A stretch of DNA of 64,000 bases from Pseudomonas graminis (GTDB taxonomy: Bacteria; Pseudomonadota; Gammaproteobacteria; Pseudomonadales; Pseudomonadaceae). This document shows positions 51,214 through 63,574 of this stretch, one piece after another (the first letter of the stretch is position 1; each line of letters begins with the position of its first letter). Made by a program: the position numbers and the translations under genes. The notes below the pieces were generated by a model. The model was not told the DNA's origin, made no database searches, and was given only the letters and a program-made list of their open reading frames with translations. The DNA is taken from the NCBI RefSeq assembly GCF_001705435.1, contig NZ_MDEN01000061.1, forward strand, positions 62,001 to 126,000. The letters run 5' to 3'.

Positions 51214-51822
51214 ATGATCAAACTGACGTCACGCCAAGCCGAGATTCTGGACTTCATCAAGCGCTGCCTGGAAGACAACGGCTACCCGCCGACCCGCGCC
51301 GAGATCGCTCAGGAGCTGGGCTTCAAATCGCCCAACGCTGCCGAAGAGCACTTGAAAGCACTCGCGCGCAAAGGCGCCATCGAAATGACCCCGGGCGCTT
51401 CCCGCGGTATTCGCATTCCCGGCTTCGAAGCCAAACCCGATGACAGCGGCCTGCCGATCATTGGCCGCGTCGCAGCGGGTGCGCCGATCCTGGCCCAGCA
51501 ACACATCGAAGAATCCCTCGCCATCAACCCGGCCTTCTTTCACCCGAGTGCAGATTACCTGCTGCGGGTACACGGGATGAGCATGAAAGACGTCGGCATT
51601 CTCGACGGCGACCTGCTGGCCGTCCACACCACCCGCGAAGCGCGCAACGGCCAGATCGTAGTGGCGCGAATCGGCGACGAAGTCACGGTCAAACGCTTCA
51701 AGCGTGAGGGCAACAAGGTCTGGCTGCTGGCCGAGAACGCCGACTTCGCACCGATCGAAGTGAATCTCAAAGATCAGGATCTTGTCATTGAAGGCTTGAG
51801 CGTCGGCGTGATACGTCGATAA
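51214..51822 (+). CDS. lexA: SOS repressor LexA
   Basis: A protein of 202 residues that represses SOS genes and cuts itself when RecA is activated. HTH domain: [20 protein letters not shown] and [21 protein letters not shown]. The Ala-Gly cleavage bond is in [10 protein letters not shown], the catalytic Ser in [12 protein letters not shown], and the catalytic Lys in [13 protein letters not shown] prefer ATG 51214 over 51208 because it aligns with LexA1 of P. aeruginosa. sulA follows 11 bases on, so they share the two LexA boxes. Confidence 0.97.
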   Translation: MIKLTSRQAEILDFIKRCLEDNGYPPTRAEIAQELGFKSPNAAEEHLKALARKGAIEMTPGASRGIRIPGFEAKPDDSGLPIIGRVAAGAPILAQQHIEESLAINPAFFHPSADYLLRVHGMSMKDVGILDGDLLAVHTTREARNGQIVVARIGDEVTVKRFKREGNKVWLLAENADFAPIEVNLKDQDLVIEGLSVGVIRR

Positions 51823-51833
51823 GGAGAACGTAG

Positions 51834-52337
51834 ATGCAGCTCCCACAGACACCGCAACAACATGCACAACTGCCACTGTTCGAAGCATTCATGGCGCCCG
51901 GCCTGCCCATGCTCGACGTCCCGCTGCTGCAGGTCCCGACGCTGGCAGAGATTGCCGAGTCGCCCTGGAGCAACGAGCCGGAAGTCTTCAGTGAACTGTC
52001 TTTGCGCGGCGCTGCCGGGAACTGCCTCAACTTGCTGGCGCCGATTCTGCGTGAGCTGAGCCAAGACACCAATGATCGCTGGCTGACGCTGGTGGCACCG
52101 CCTGCCAGTGTGACCCAGGCTTGGCTGCGTGACGCCGGTTTGAATCGGGAACGTATTATTCTGATGCACCCGCGAGGAACCCAGAGTGCGCTGGAACTGA
52201 CCCGTGAAGTCTTGCGCCTGGGCCGCAGCCATACGGTGGTCAGCTGGATCAATCCGATCTCGGGCAATGCGCGCCAGCAACTGGCAAGCGCAGCACGTAT
52301 CGGCGACGCGCAGAGCCTCAACATTCGGCTGGGCTGA
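51834..52337 (+). CDS. sulA: SOS cell-division inhibitor SulA
   Basis: Blocks FtsZ polymerisation during DNA damage. A protein of 167 residues: an N-terminal disordered Q/P stretch, then FSELSLRGAAGNCLNLLAPI, LTLVAPPASVTQAWLRDAGL, RIILMHPRGTQSALELTREV and SHTVVSWINPIS, which are the RecA-like fold of SulA. It lies in the lexA operon with a GGAGAA RBS. There is no SOS box of its own. Confidence 0.95.
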   Translation: MQLPQTPQQHAQLPLFEAFMAPGLPMLDVPLLQVPTLAEIAESPWSNEPEVFSELSLRGAAGNCLNLLAPILRELSQDTNDRWLTLVAPPASVTQAWLRDAGLNRERIILMHPRGTQSALELTREVLRLGRSHTVVSWINPISGNARQQLASAARIGDAQSLNIRLG

Positions 52338-52435
52338 TCACGTCGGCAGCACTATTCAGGGTATTTAGAGCATGTAGGCGCTTCTTGAGGATTGAGAAGC
52401 GGGATAGCGTGTGAGCGACCGGCAGATTCCGAGGA

Positions 52436-52672
52436 TCAATGCAGGACGCGCGGCCCGTCTTCATCCTTGGTCAACTCACCTTCGGCCAGCCGACCTGCCA
52501 TCTGCACACCCACGCTGAGCATCGCCTTGGCGACCTCAACGTGTTGACCCTGCAAAAACGCCTTGGCGTCTTCGGAGAAATTCAGCGTGACGAGGGACCC
52601 TTCGTCTTCAGCGCGGCGCAATTCGATGCGGCCGTCAGGCAGTTCAACAATTTCCAGAAACGAAGTTGGCAT
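52436..52672 (-). CDS. Conserved small protein next to sulA (PA3009-like)
   Basis: A protein of 78 residues starting MPTSFLEIVELPDGRIELRR; LNFSEDAKAFLQGQHVEVAK, then MLSVGVQMAGRLAEGEL, completes a small alpha/beta domain. Position between sulA and the DUF6586 gene matches P. aeruginosa PA3009 (memory). No enzyme motif. The function is unknown. Confidence 0.82.
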   Translation of the reverse strand: MPTSFLEIVELPDGRIELRRAEDEGSLVTLNFSEDAKAFLQGQHVEVAKAMLSVGVQMAGRLAEGELTKDEDGPRVLH

Positions 52673-52747
52673 CAGAGCAGTTCTCCACGAAAGGCCGGCA
52701 TTGTAACAGCCAGACGACTCAGCCCCTAGCCCATCGATCACTCCGTG

Positions 52748-53269
52748 TCAGCACTCGCTCAGGCCTTCTCTGAACCGGATGGCCAGGCTTTTGATCTGCT
52801 GACGCCAGCTCTCCATCTCTTCCCGCGTCAATGGCTGCTCAGGCTCTTCTTCGGCGCCCACTGAAATGATCAAAGGCTGCGTGACATCGCCTTTCGGCTT
52901 TCGCGGCGCGCTGGGCGGCATAAACAGCGCACGGTACGAAGCCAGCAACTGCGCCAGCCACGTTTCGCGGTTGTGGGCGAGCTCGACCAATTCGCCCATT
53001 TCCGGAATGGCGATGGCTTCCAGTACCTTCGGTGACAGCAGGTCCTCTGCACGCGGCGTACTGGCCTGCGGCAGCCGGTAATAGCCGGCGATTTCATGGC
53101 ACAGCCCCAGCAACGCACCATACAAATGAAAGATCGCGGACTCACGCTCGGCCTGCTCAAGCCCTTGGGCGTTCATGGCGCGACTGTCTCTGGCCTTGGC
53201 CATCGCTTCCAGGGCGAGACCTGCAAAGAAAATCTTCTGATTGGTGCGGGTATAGAGTTCGTGAGCCAT
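52748..53269 (-). CDS. DUF6586 family protein (PA3010-like)
   Basis: A protein of 173 residues, mostly helical: MAHELYTRTNQKIFFAGLAL, then AIFHLYGALLGLCHEIAGYY and ELVELAHNRETWLAQLLASY. This is the DUF6586 layout. No signal peptide or membrane segment. ATG 53269 has an AGAGG RBS. Topologically it lies downstream of topA with a terminator between. The function is unknown. Confidence 0.8.
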   Translation of the reverse strand: MAHELYTRTNQKIFFAGLALEAMAKARDSRAMNAQGLEQAERESAIFHLYGALLGLCHEIAGYYRLPQASTPRAEDLLSPKVLEAIAIPEMGELVELAHNRETWLAQLLASYRALFMPPSAPRKPKGDVTQPLIISVGAEEEPEQPLTREEMESWRQQIKSLAIRFREGLSEC

Positions 53270-53330
53270 GACAGCGGCCTCTGTAGAGATGAGTGAATCG
53301 CAACGCGCCTGCGGCCGGTCAACCGCAGAC

Positions 53331-53369
53331 AAAAAAATCCCTCGGAGCGCAAGAGCACGCCGAGGGATT
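53331..53369 (-). terminator. Intrinsic terminator after topA
   Basis: Ten-base stem AATCCCTCGG / CCGAGGGATT with a 14-base loop. On the minus strand it ends in a run of seven U after the topA stop. A TTTT on the other side allows weak use by plus-strand transcripts. Confidence 0.88.
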
Positions 53370-53418
53370 CTTTTAACGCAAAGCGTCGGGGCTGACCAGT
53401 CGGATCGAGATCAAACGA

Positions 53419-56022
53419 TCAACGCTTGTCCTCGACCTTCCACTTGCCGCCGTCGTAAAAAGCACGCCAGCCAGTAGGCTTGCCCTCCACTTCGGTCTGC
53501 ACGTACTGCTCCTTGGATTTGCGGCTGTAGCGGATCACCGCCGGACGACCATCGGGATCCTTCTTCGGCGCTTCGCACAAGAAGTGGTACTTAGGATCGA
53601 TCTCGTCCTTGTGCGGCGCAATTTCCATGACCAGGGGTGCACGGGTCTCGCGGTTTTTCGGGAACTGGCTGGCCGCCAGGAACAACCCGGAAGCACCGTC
53701 GCGCAGGATGTAGGTGTCGTCGACCTTGTCGCACTTGAGCTCCGGCATCTTCACCGGGTCCATCTTCGGCGGCGCCGCTTCACCGCTTTTCAGCAGCTTG
53801 CGGGTGTTCTTGCAGTTGGTGCAGCCAAAGAACTTGCCGAAACGGCCGGTCTTGAGCTGCATTTCGCCGCCGCACTTGTCGCACTCGACGCTCGGGCCCT
53901 CGTAGCCCTTGATGCGGTACGTGCCCTCTTCGATCTCGTAACCTGAGCAATCCGGGTTGTTGCCGCAGATGTGCAGCTTGTGCTTCTCATCCAGCAGGTA
54001 CGCATCCATCGCGGTGCTGCAGATCGGGCAGCGATGCTTGCCACGCAGTACGCGAGATTCGGACTCACCCTCATCGTCGTCGGCGATTTCGTCGCCCGGC
54101 GTGAGGTTGACCGTGGCCTTGCAGCGCTCTTTCGGCGGCAGGCTGTAGCCCGAGCAGCCAAGGAATACGCCAGTGGACGCGGTACGAATCTGCATCGGGC
54201 GGCCGCAGACCTTGCACGGGATGTCAGTCATCACCGGCTGGTTGGCGCGCATGCCGCTGTCGGGTGCTTCGGCCACTTCGAGTTTCTTCTTGAAGTCGCC
54301 GTAGAACTCGTCGAGGACGTTCTTCCAGTCGCGCTGCCCGTGGGCCACGTCGTCGAGGTTTTCTTCCATGCCGGCGGTAAAGCCGTAGTCCATCAGGTTC
54401 GAGAAGCTTTCGGACAAACGCTCGGTGACGATATCGCCCATCTTTTCGGAATAGAAACGACGGTTGTGCAGGGCCACGTAACCACGGTCCTGAATCGTCG
54501 AAATGATCGCCGCATAGGTCGATGGACGACCGATGCCGCGTTTTTCCATTTCCTTGACCAGGCTCGCTTCCGAGTAACGTGCAGGCGGCTTGGTGAAATG
54601 CTGGCTCGGGTCGAGCTTGATCAGCTTCAGCTTGTCGCCCTGGGCCATGTCCGGCAGTACGTCATCATCGCCCGGCTTGCTCATTTGCGGCAGCACGCGG
54701 GTGTAGCCGTCGAACTTCAGGATGCGGCCCTTGGCGCGCAGCTCGAAATCGCCAGCCGCGACGCTGACAGTGGTCGACAGGTATTGCGCAGGCGGCATCT
54801 GGCAGGCCACGAACTGGCGCCAGATCAGCTCGTACAGACGCTCGGCGTCGCGTTCCATGCCGGTCAGCTTGCTCGGGTGCGTGTTGACGTCGGAGGGACG
54901 AATCGCTTCGTGAGCCTCTTGCGCGCCTTCCTTGCTGCTGTAGACAATCGGCGATTCCGGCAGGTACTTCTTGCCGAACTCGGTTTCGATGTAGGTGCGG
55001 GCCATGGCCACAGCGTCAGCCGACAGGTTGGTCGAGTCCGTACGCATGTAGGTGATGTAACCGGCTTCGTACAGACGCTGGGCCATCATCATGGTTTTCT
55101 TCACGCCGTAGCCCAGGCGGTTGCTCGCAGCCTGTTGCAGCGTGGACGTGATGAAGGGCGCCGACGGCTTGCTGCTGGTCGGTTTGTCCTCACGCTTGCT
55201 GATGCTGTAGGCCGAGGCCTTGAGCTTCTCCAGCGCCGCCATGGCGGTCGCTTCATTCAGCGGCTTGAAGGCTTCGCCTTTCTCGCGAGCGACTTCGAAG
55301 CGAACGTTGGCGCCCTTGGCGGTGCCGAGGTCTGCGTGGATCTCCCAGTACTCTTCCGGGTTGAACGCACGGATTTCACGCTCGCGCTCCACCACCAGTT
55401 TCACTGCCACGGACTGCACACGGCCGGCCGACAGACCGCGAGCGATCTTCTGCCACAGCAGCGGCGACACCATGTAACCGACGACGCGGTCGAGGAAACG
55501 GCGTGCCTGCTGCGCATTCACGCGGTCGATATCGAGCTCGCCCGGCTTCGAGAAGGCTTCCTGAATGGCTTTTTTGGTGATCTCGTTGAAGACCACACGC
55601 TTGTAGCGCGAATCGTCGCCGCCAATGGCTTCGCGCAGGTGCCAGGCAATGGCTTCCCCTTCGCGGTCCAAGTCCGTCGCGAGATAGATGGTGTCGGCGT
55701 CTTTGGCCAGGCGGCGCAATTCGTCGATCACCTTCTCTTTGCCGGGAAGGATTTCGTACTTGGCCTTCCAGCCGTGATCCGGATCGACACCCATGCGCGC
55801 CACGAGCTGGCGCTTGGCCTTTTCCTTGGGCGACAGGACGGGCGCTTCGGCCACGGCCTTGCCGCGCTTGGCAGCAGGCTCTTTGGAGGCGCTAGCCGAA
55901 CCGCTGGTGGGCAGGTCTCGGATATGGCCGATACTCGACTTCACCACGTACTGGTTGCCCAGGTACTTGTTGATGGTCTTGGCCTTAGCCGGGGATTCCA
56001 CAATGACCAGCGATTTGCCCAT
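53419..56022 (-). CDS. topA: DNA topoisomerase I
   Basis: Type IA topoisomerase that relaxes negative supercoils; 867 residues. The TOPRIM domain begins [19 protein letters not shown] with acidic motif [19 protein letters not shown]. The catalytic Tyr is in [15 protein letters not shown], and the flanking [20 protein letters not shown] is conserved. The C terminus has three tetra-Cys zinc motifs (CKVCGRP, CPICSTA, CDKCGGE) and a final topoisomerase repeat. It is the normal Pseudomonas length. A low-complexity insert ([20 protein letters not shown]) near residue 45 is usual in this genus. Confidence 0.97.
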   Translation of the reverse strand: MGKSLVIVESPAKAKTINKYLGNQYVVKSSIGHIRDLPTSGSASASKEPAAKRGKAVAEAPVLSPKEKAKRQLVARMGVDPDHGWKAKYEILPGKEKVIDELRRLAKDADTIYLATDLDREGEAIAWHLREAIGGDDSRYKRVVFNEITKKAIQEAFSKPGELDIDRVNAQQARRFLDRVVGYMVSPLLWQKIARGLSAGRVQSVAVKLVVEREREIRAFNPEEYWEIHADLGTAKGANVRFEVAREKGEAFKPLNEATAMAALEKLKASAYSISKREDKPTSSKPSAPFITSTLQQAASNRLGYGVKKTMMMAQRLYEAGYITYMRTDSTNLSADAVAMARTYIETEFGKKYLPESPIVYSSKEGAQEAHEAIRPSDVNTHPSKLTGMERDAERLYELIWRQFVACQMPPAQYLSTTVSVAAGDFELRAKGRILKFDGYTRVLPQMSKPGDDDVLPDMAQGDKLKLIKLDPSQHFTKPPARYSEASLVKEMEKRGIGRPSTYAAIISTIQDRGYVALHNRRFYSEKMGDIVTERLSESFSNLMDYGFTAGMEENLDDVAHGQRDWKNVLDEFYGDFKKKLEVAEAPDSGMRANQPVMTDIPCKVCGRPMQIRTASTGVFLGCSGYSLPPKERCKATVNLTPGDEIADDDEGESESRVLRGKHRCPICSTAMDAYLLDEKHKLHICGNNPDCSGYEIEEGTYRIKGYEGPSVECDKCGGEMQLKTGRFGKFFGCTNCKNTRKLLKSGEAAPPKMDPVKMPELKCDKVDDTYILRDGASGLFLAASQFPKNRETRAPLVMEIAPHKDEIDPKYHFLCEAPKKDPDGRPAVIRYSRKSKEQYVQTEVEGKPTGWRAFYDGGKWKVEDKR

Positions 56023-56132
56023 GGATCGGAAAATTCCTAATGCGAGTAAAAAAGACGTCAGAGCCGTCGAGGCCCCGCTATATATAGTGGCTGAAAGGTG
56101 AGGTCAAGCAATGGCTGCTGCGAGGTCCCGCC

Positions 56133-56369
56133 TCAGGGCCGGGGAAAAAGATCCGGTTCGGCCTGGACCAAAGCAAAGCGCGGCACTTGCTCGCCGTCAA
56201 CCTCAACTGACTGCAGAAACATGCTCAAAGGGCGTACCCACAGGCCGTATTCGCCGTACAGCGCCTGATAGCACACCACTTCTTCTTCGGTCTCCGAATG
56301 CCGCGCGACACCGATAACACGGTATTCAGGGCCTTTGTAGTGACGGTAGAGACCTGGCTGTAGCGGCAT
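56133..56369 (-). CDS. DUF1653 family protein
   Basis: A protein of 78 residues: MPLQPGLYRHYKGPEYRVIG, then ARHSETEEEVVCYQALYGEY and GLWVRPLSMFLQSVEVDG. The RHYKG..Y.V...ARHSET.E..V.Y..LYG...LWVRP pattern is DUF1653. Unknown function, possibly nucleotide or RNA binding (guess). Lies between topA and the fadBA terminator. Confidence 0.92.
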   Translation of the reverse strand: MPLQPGLYRHYKGPEYRVIGVARHSETEEEVVCYQALYGEYGLWVRPLSMFLQSVEVDGEQVPRFALVQAEPDLFPRP

Positions 56370-56420
56370 GCGGGGAACCTCGGGTGTGACAAGAAAAAAA
56401 ATGGCGAAAATACATTTCCG

Positions 56421-56455
56421 GAAAAAAACAAAAGCCGGGGCACCAGGCCCCGGCT
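56421..56455 (-). terminator. Intrinsic terminator after fadA
   Basis: Stem AGCCGGGGC / GCCCCGGCT with a 5-base loop. On the minus strand it is followed by a long U-rich tract (TTTTGTTTTTTT). It ends the fadBA transcript 17 bases after the fadA stop. Confidence 0.93.
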
Positions 56456-56471
56456 CGCACACTGACACCGT

Positions 56472-59818
<3,347 letters not shown>

Positions 59819-60189
59819 CAACTGATCTCCACGATATGGAAGCTGAACAATACGCATCAGACGCTGAGATCCGGCGCTATGCACGACGTTGCCGTCGAGG
59901 CGAAACACCAAACGCCAGTCACCCCGTCGACGCGATTCGAGCGTCTGTCAGAGCATTCCTACGGCAAACGCTCAATTCATACGCCCGTTTGATTTGGGTG
60001 CGGCTACCTTCTGCCATATTCCAGCAATTGTCAATTCAGCACACAGCGGGCAAAACAGGCAAATCGCAGGTAAAAAGCGCGCCTGATACGGGCCCATTCA
60101 AGGTAATGATTGCTTCAGTAACGGCAGCCGCTGATCAAGCGCTGGCGCGTGGAGAAGATTGGCACGGAGGGAATAAAAAGCAGCACGGC

Positions 60190-60360
60190 AGCAGACAAAT
60201 GCACCATTAAGGTCTACATTCAGCGCACTGCGCATCAAGACGGGTCATTTAAGCGTCGCCACCAAACGACATGTGAGCCCGGTCGCGGCATTGCACCGCA
60301 CCGCAGAGGAATTACGGCCTGCCTGGCCAACCCCGGCCCGATGTTGTTATCGGGCTTTTT
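60190..60360 (+). ncRNA. Candidate small RNA ending at an orphan intrinsic terminator
   Basis: A clear plus-strand terminator (GCCCGAT-GTTGTT-ATCGGGC then TTTTT, 60336-60360) has no plus-strand gene upstream for nearly 8 kb. A CTACATT hexamer-like -10 (60214-60220), of the sort seen in sigma-S promoters, would start a transcript near 60227 of about 130 bases. The 5' boundary is a guess. No open frame with an RBS is present inside. Confidence 0.5.
60336..60360 (+). terminator. Orphan plus-strand intrinsic terminator
   Basis: Perfect 7-base stem GCCCGAT / ATCGGGC, 6-base loop, five U. A second hairpin (ATGCCCG / CGGGCAT, 60362-60380) follows and may end the minus-strand gene beyond. Confidence 0.9.
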
Positions 60361-60389
60361 AATGCCCGCGATTCGGGCATCGGGGCGAA

Positions 60390-60827
60390 TTACGCCAGGG
60401 CCTTCAGCACCGCTGCAATGTGCTGCAACACTTCGGGTTCGCCACGCTCGGCCCAGTACAGGGCAATCAGCTGCTTGCCCGCTTCCACCTTGTAGACGTC
60501 TGCCGGCAGCGTCTTGAACTGCTCAAGCAGCCGCGGATCTTCACACAACTCGCGCCACTGGTTAAGCCACACGCCCGGTTCCATCTGCCAGTACACCCAG
60601 ACATCGGGCGCACGTGCGGTACGAGGCCGGTGATACTGCGGGCACGGGCTCGGCGGCTCGGTCGGCAACCAGTGCGGCCACTCCTGGGGGATCAACTGCA
60701 TGGCCAGCCCCATTCGACGCGCCTGCATGCGCATGGCCATTCTGCCGCTCTGGGAGCGCGACGGGCGCAGCCAGACCATCGGACTTAAAACCACCGCGAT
60801 GATTGACAGAACGATCCACACCGTCAT
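60390..60827 (-). CDS. Hypothetical membrane-anchored protein
   Basis: A protein of 145 residues with one N-terminal helix (VWIVLSIIAVVLSPMVWL) and a basic stretch (RPSRSQSGRMAMRMQARRMG) on the cytoplasmic side. A Trp/Pro-rich region (QEWPHWLPTEPPSPCPQYHR) and a helical C terminus follow. Located between fadB and usp, as in P. aeruginosa (memory). No known domain recognised. Confidence 0.85.
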   Translation of the reverse strand: MTVWIVLSIIAVVLSPMVWLRPSRSQSGRMAMRMQARRMGLAMQLIPQEWPHWLPTEPPSPCPQYHRPRTARAPDVWVYWQMEPGVWLNQWRELCEDPRLLEQFKTLPADVYKVEAGKQLIALYWAERGEPEVLQHIAAVLKALA

Positions 60828-60937
60828 ATTTGTACGCCCCCCGCGGCGGCAAGCGGCGGGCGGACCACATCGGCGTGCCAGAGGCGCGTGAAAAGAGCCA
60901 TAATCAAAACCATCGCAAACCTCAGAAGGAAAACCCC

Positions 60938-61381
60938 ATGTCCTATGAACATATCCTGGTAGCCGTGGACCTCACTGAAGAGTGCGATCCGGTCATCAAA
61001 AAAGCCATGGCGCTGGCATTGGCCGGCAGCTCCAAGCTGTCGCTGGTGCACATCGTCGAACCCATGGCCATGGCCTTCGGTGGCGATGTCCCCATGGACC
61101 TGTCGCAGCTGCAACAACAGCAGTTCGATCAGGCCAAGGAAAAGCTGGAAGCGCTGAAACGCAAATACCCTGACGTCAAAACCGGCGACAGCCATCTCAC
61201 CTATGGCCAGCCGCGTCAGGAAATCCACAACCTGGCGAAGGAGCACCAGGTCGACCTGATCGTTGTCGGCAGCCATGGCCGACACGGTCTGTCGCTGCTG
61301 CTCGGTTCCACCGCCAATGACGTGCTGCACGGCGCACCGTGCGACGTACTGGCTGTGCGACTGGTCAAGCGCGTCGACTGA
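60938..61381 (+). CDS. uspA: Universal stress protein A family
   Basis: A protein of 147 residues starting MSYEHILVAVDLTEECDPVI. The UspA ATP-binding signature G-2x-G-9x-G-(S/T) is present in VVGSHGRHGLSLLLGSTANDV. The remaining fold (LAKEHQVDLIV) also fits. Cytoplasmic dimer induced by stress; the single-domain, ATP-binding subgroup. AGAAGGA is a good RBS. Divergent from the hypothetical gene; a shared terminator lies downstream. Confidence 0.95.
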   Translation: MSYEHILVAVDLTEECDPVIKKAMALALAGSSKLSLVHIVEPMAMAFGGDVPMDLSQLQQQQFDQAKEKLEALKRKYPDVKTGDSHLTYGQPRQEIHNLAKEHQVDLIVVGSHGRHGLSLLLGSTANDVLHGAPCDVLAVRLVKRVD

Positions 61382-61396
61382 TTCAGGCCCGCAAAC

Positions 61397-61432
61397 AAAA
61401 GCCCGGCCCTTGAAAAAGGACCGGGCTTTTTT
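61397..61432. terminator. Bidirectional intrinsic terminator between usp and uup
   Basis: Stem AAAAGCCCGG(c)CCTT paired with AAGG(a)CCGGGCTTTT around a GAAA loop; A/T tracts are on both sides. It serves the convergent usp and uup genes. Confidence 0.93.
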
Positions 61433-61450
61433 ATGGCCGCAGGTGACCGA

Positions 61451-63361
61451 TCACTCGTCCAGCTCGGCCCAACGCTCAAGCAGCCCGTCCAGTTCGCCTT
61501 GCAGGCTTTCCAGCTGCGCCATCACGGCAGTGGTTTGCTCTGCAGGACGCTGATAGAAACCGGCCTCGGCCATCTCGGCAGTGAGCGCAGCCATTTGCGC
61601 CTCTACACCGTCGATCTGCGCGGGCAGCGCTTCCAGCTCGCGTTGCAGCTTATAGCTGAGCTTCTTTTTCGCGACGGGCATTTCGGCCGCCGCGACGGGT
61701 GCTGCCTGAACCACGGCAGTGGCCAGCTCGGACTTGCCGGACTTGCTGTCGGTGACGCCCAGCAGACGCGGCGAGCCGCCCTGACGAATCCAGTCCTGAT
61801 AGCCGCCAACGAACTCGCGGACCTTGCCCTCGCCTTCGAACACCAGGGTGCTGGTGACGACGTTATCGAGGAATGCCCGGTCGTGGCTGACCATCAGCAC
61901 GGTGCCCTTGAAGGTCAGCAGCACTTCTTCAAGGAGCTCGAGGGTCTCGACGTCCAGGTCGTTGGTCGGTTCGTCGAGGACCAGCAAGTTGGCCGGCTTG
62001 CTGAACAGTTTGGCAAGCAGCAGACGCGCCCGCTCACCGCCCGACAATGCCTTGACTGGCGTCCGCGCCCGCTGCGGGCTGAACAGGAAGTCGCCCAGGT
62101 AGCTGAGGACGTGACGGCTCTGGCCGTCGATGTCGATGAAGTCGCGCCCTTCGGCGACGTTGTCGATCACGGTCTTTTCCAGATCGAGCTGGTGACGCAA
62201 CTGGTCGAAGTAGGCGACGTCCAGACGGGTGCCGACTTCCACTTTGCCGCTGGTGGGCTGAAGGTTGTCGAGCATCAGCTTGAGCAGCGTGGTCTTGCCG
62301 GTGCCGTTGGCGCCGAGCAGACCGATACGGTCTTCGCGCTGCAGGACCATGGAGAAGTCCTTGATCAGCATCGGGCCGCCCGGGTGAGCGAAGCTGACGT
62401 TGTCGAGCACCATCACCTGCTTGCCGGATTTGTCTGCGGTGTCGAGCTGAATGTTGGCCTTGCCGGTGCGTTCGCGGCGGTCGCTGCGCTCGACGCGCAA
62501 TGCCTTCAGGGCGCGTACGCGGCCTTCGTTACGGGTACGACGGGCCTTGATGCCCTGACGAATCCACACTTCTTCCTGGGCCAGACGCTTGTCGAACAGC
62601 GCGTTGGCGGTTTCTTCCGCCGCGAGCATGGCTTCCTTGTGCACCAGGAAGCTGGCGTAGTCGCCATCCCAGTCGATCAGGCCGCCACGGTCGAGCTCCA
62701 GAATGCGGGTCGCGAGGTTCTGCAGGAAGGACCGGTCGTGGGTGATGAACAACACCGCGCCCTGGAATTCCTTCAAGGCTTCTTCGAGCCAGGCAATCGC
62801 GCCGATGTCGAGGTGGTTGGTCGGTTCGTCGAGCATCAGCAGATCAGGCTCGGACACCAGCGCCTGGGCCAGCAACACGCGACGACGCCAGCCACCGGAC
62901 AGTTCGGCGAGGGTCTTGTCGGCCGGCAGTTGCAGACGGCTGAGGGTGCTGTCCACCAACTGCTGCAGGCGCCAGCCGTCACGGGCTTCCAGGTCCGACT
63001 GCACGTGCATCAGCTTGTCGAGGTCTTCGGCAGTGACGATGTTCTGGCTCAGGTGGTGGTACTGAGCGAGCAGCTCGCCCACGCCGTCGAGGCCTTCGGC
63101 CACCACGTCAAACACGGTACGGCCGTCAGCGACCGGCAACTCCTGCGGGAGCTCGCCGATCTTCAGGCCGGGGGCGCGCCAGACATTGCCGTCGTCGGGC
63201 ATCTGAATGCCTTTGACGAGCTTCAACATGCTGGACTTGCCCGTGCCGTTACGGCCAATGATGCAGACCCGCTCACCACGGGCGATCTGCCAGGACACCT
63301 TGTCCAACAACGGCATGGCGCCGAACGCAAGGGACACATCGCTGAATTTGAGCAGGGTCAT
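61451..63361 (-). CDS. uup: ABC-F ATPase Uup
   Basis: A cytoplasmic ABC-F protein of 636 residues with two ATPase domains: Walker A GRNGTGKSSML and GANGTGKTTLL, signatures LSGGWRRRVLLAQAL and LSGGERARLLLAKLF, Walker B LLMLDEPTNHLDI and LLVLDEPTNDLDV. The P-site-tRNA-interacting linker lies between (RLAQEEVWIRQGIKARRTRN). A C-terminal coiled coil (ALPAQIDGVEAQMAALTAEM) marks Uup. ABC-F proteins act on the ribosome; Uup mutants show raised precise transposon excision. ATG 63361 with GGAGAAG RBS. Confidence 0.95.
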   Translation of the reverse strand: MTLLKFSDVSLAFGAMPLLDKVSWQIARGERVCIIGRNGTGKSSMLKLVKGIQMPDDGNVWRAPGLKIGELPQELPVADGRTVFDVVAEGLDGVGELLAQYHHLSQNIVTAEDLDKLMHVQSDLEARDGWRLQQLVDSTLSRLQLPADKTLAELSGGWRRRVLLAQALVSEPDLLMLDEPTNHLDIGAIAWLEEALKEFQGAVLFITHDRSFLQNLATRILELDRGGLIDWDGDYASFLVHKEAMLAAEETANALFDKRLAQEEVWIRQGIKARRTRNEGRVRALKALRVERSDRRERTGKANIQLDTADKSGKQVMVLDNVSFAHPGGPMLIKDFSMVLQREDRIGLLGANGTGKTTLLKLMLDNLQPTSGKVEVGTRLDVAYFDQLRHQLDLEKTVIDNVAEGRDFIDIDGQSRHVLSYLGDFLFSPQRARTPVKALSGGERARLLLAKLFSKPANLLVLDEPTNDLDVETLELLEEVLLTFKGTVLMVSHDRAFLDNVVTSTLVFEGEGKVREFVGGYQDWIRQGGSPRLLGVTDSKSGKSELATAVVQAAPVAAAEMPVAKKKLSYKLQRELEALPAQIDGVEAQMAALTAEMAEAGFYQRPAEQTTAVMAQLESLQGELDGLLERWAELDE

Positions 63362-63574
63362 GAGCTTCTCCAAAAACCGGGCGCGCATTCTACCTGAGAT
63401 AACCCGGCAGAGGGGCGGCTAATCGATGACAGGACGTCGTCCGGACCCGGTGGCCGGCCGATTGTAGGCCGGGTTTGTTTCCATCCATCACGACGGGCGA
63501 GGCAGCGCTTCAACCCGCGCGGGCAACAGGCTAAGCTAGCCGCACTTTTCACGATGCATCTGAACGGAAGTCTC

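Noticed and set aside
53971..56040. 689-codon plus-strand open frame opposite topA
   Set aside because: Antisense shadow of topA; His/Arg-rich composition typical of reverse-frame translation.
61433..63397. 654-codon plus-strand open frame opposite uup
   Set aside because: Antisense shadow; the minus-strand frame carries all ABC-F motifs.
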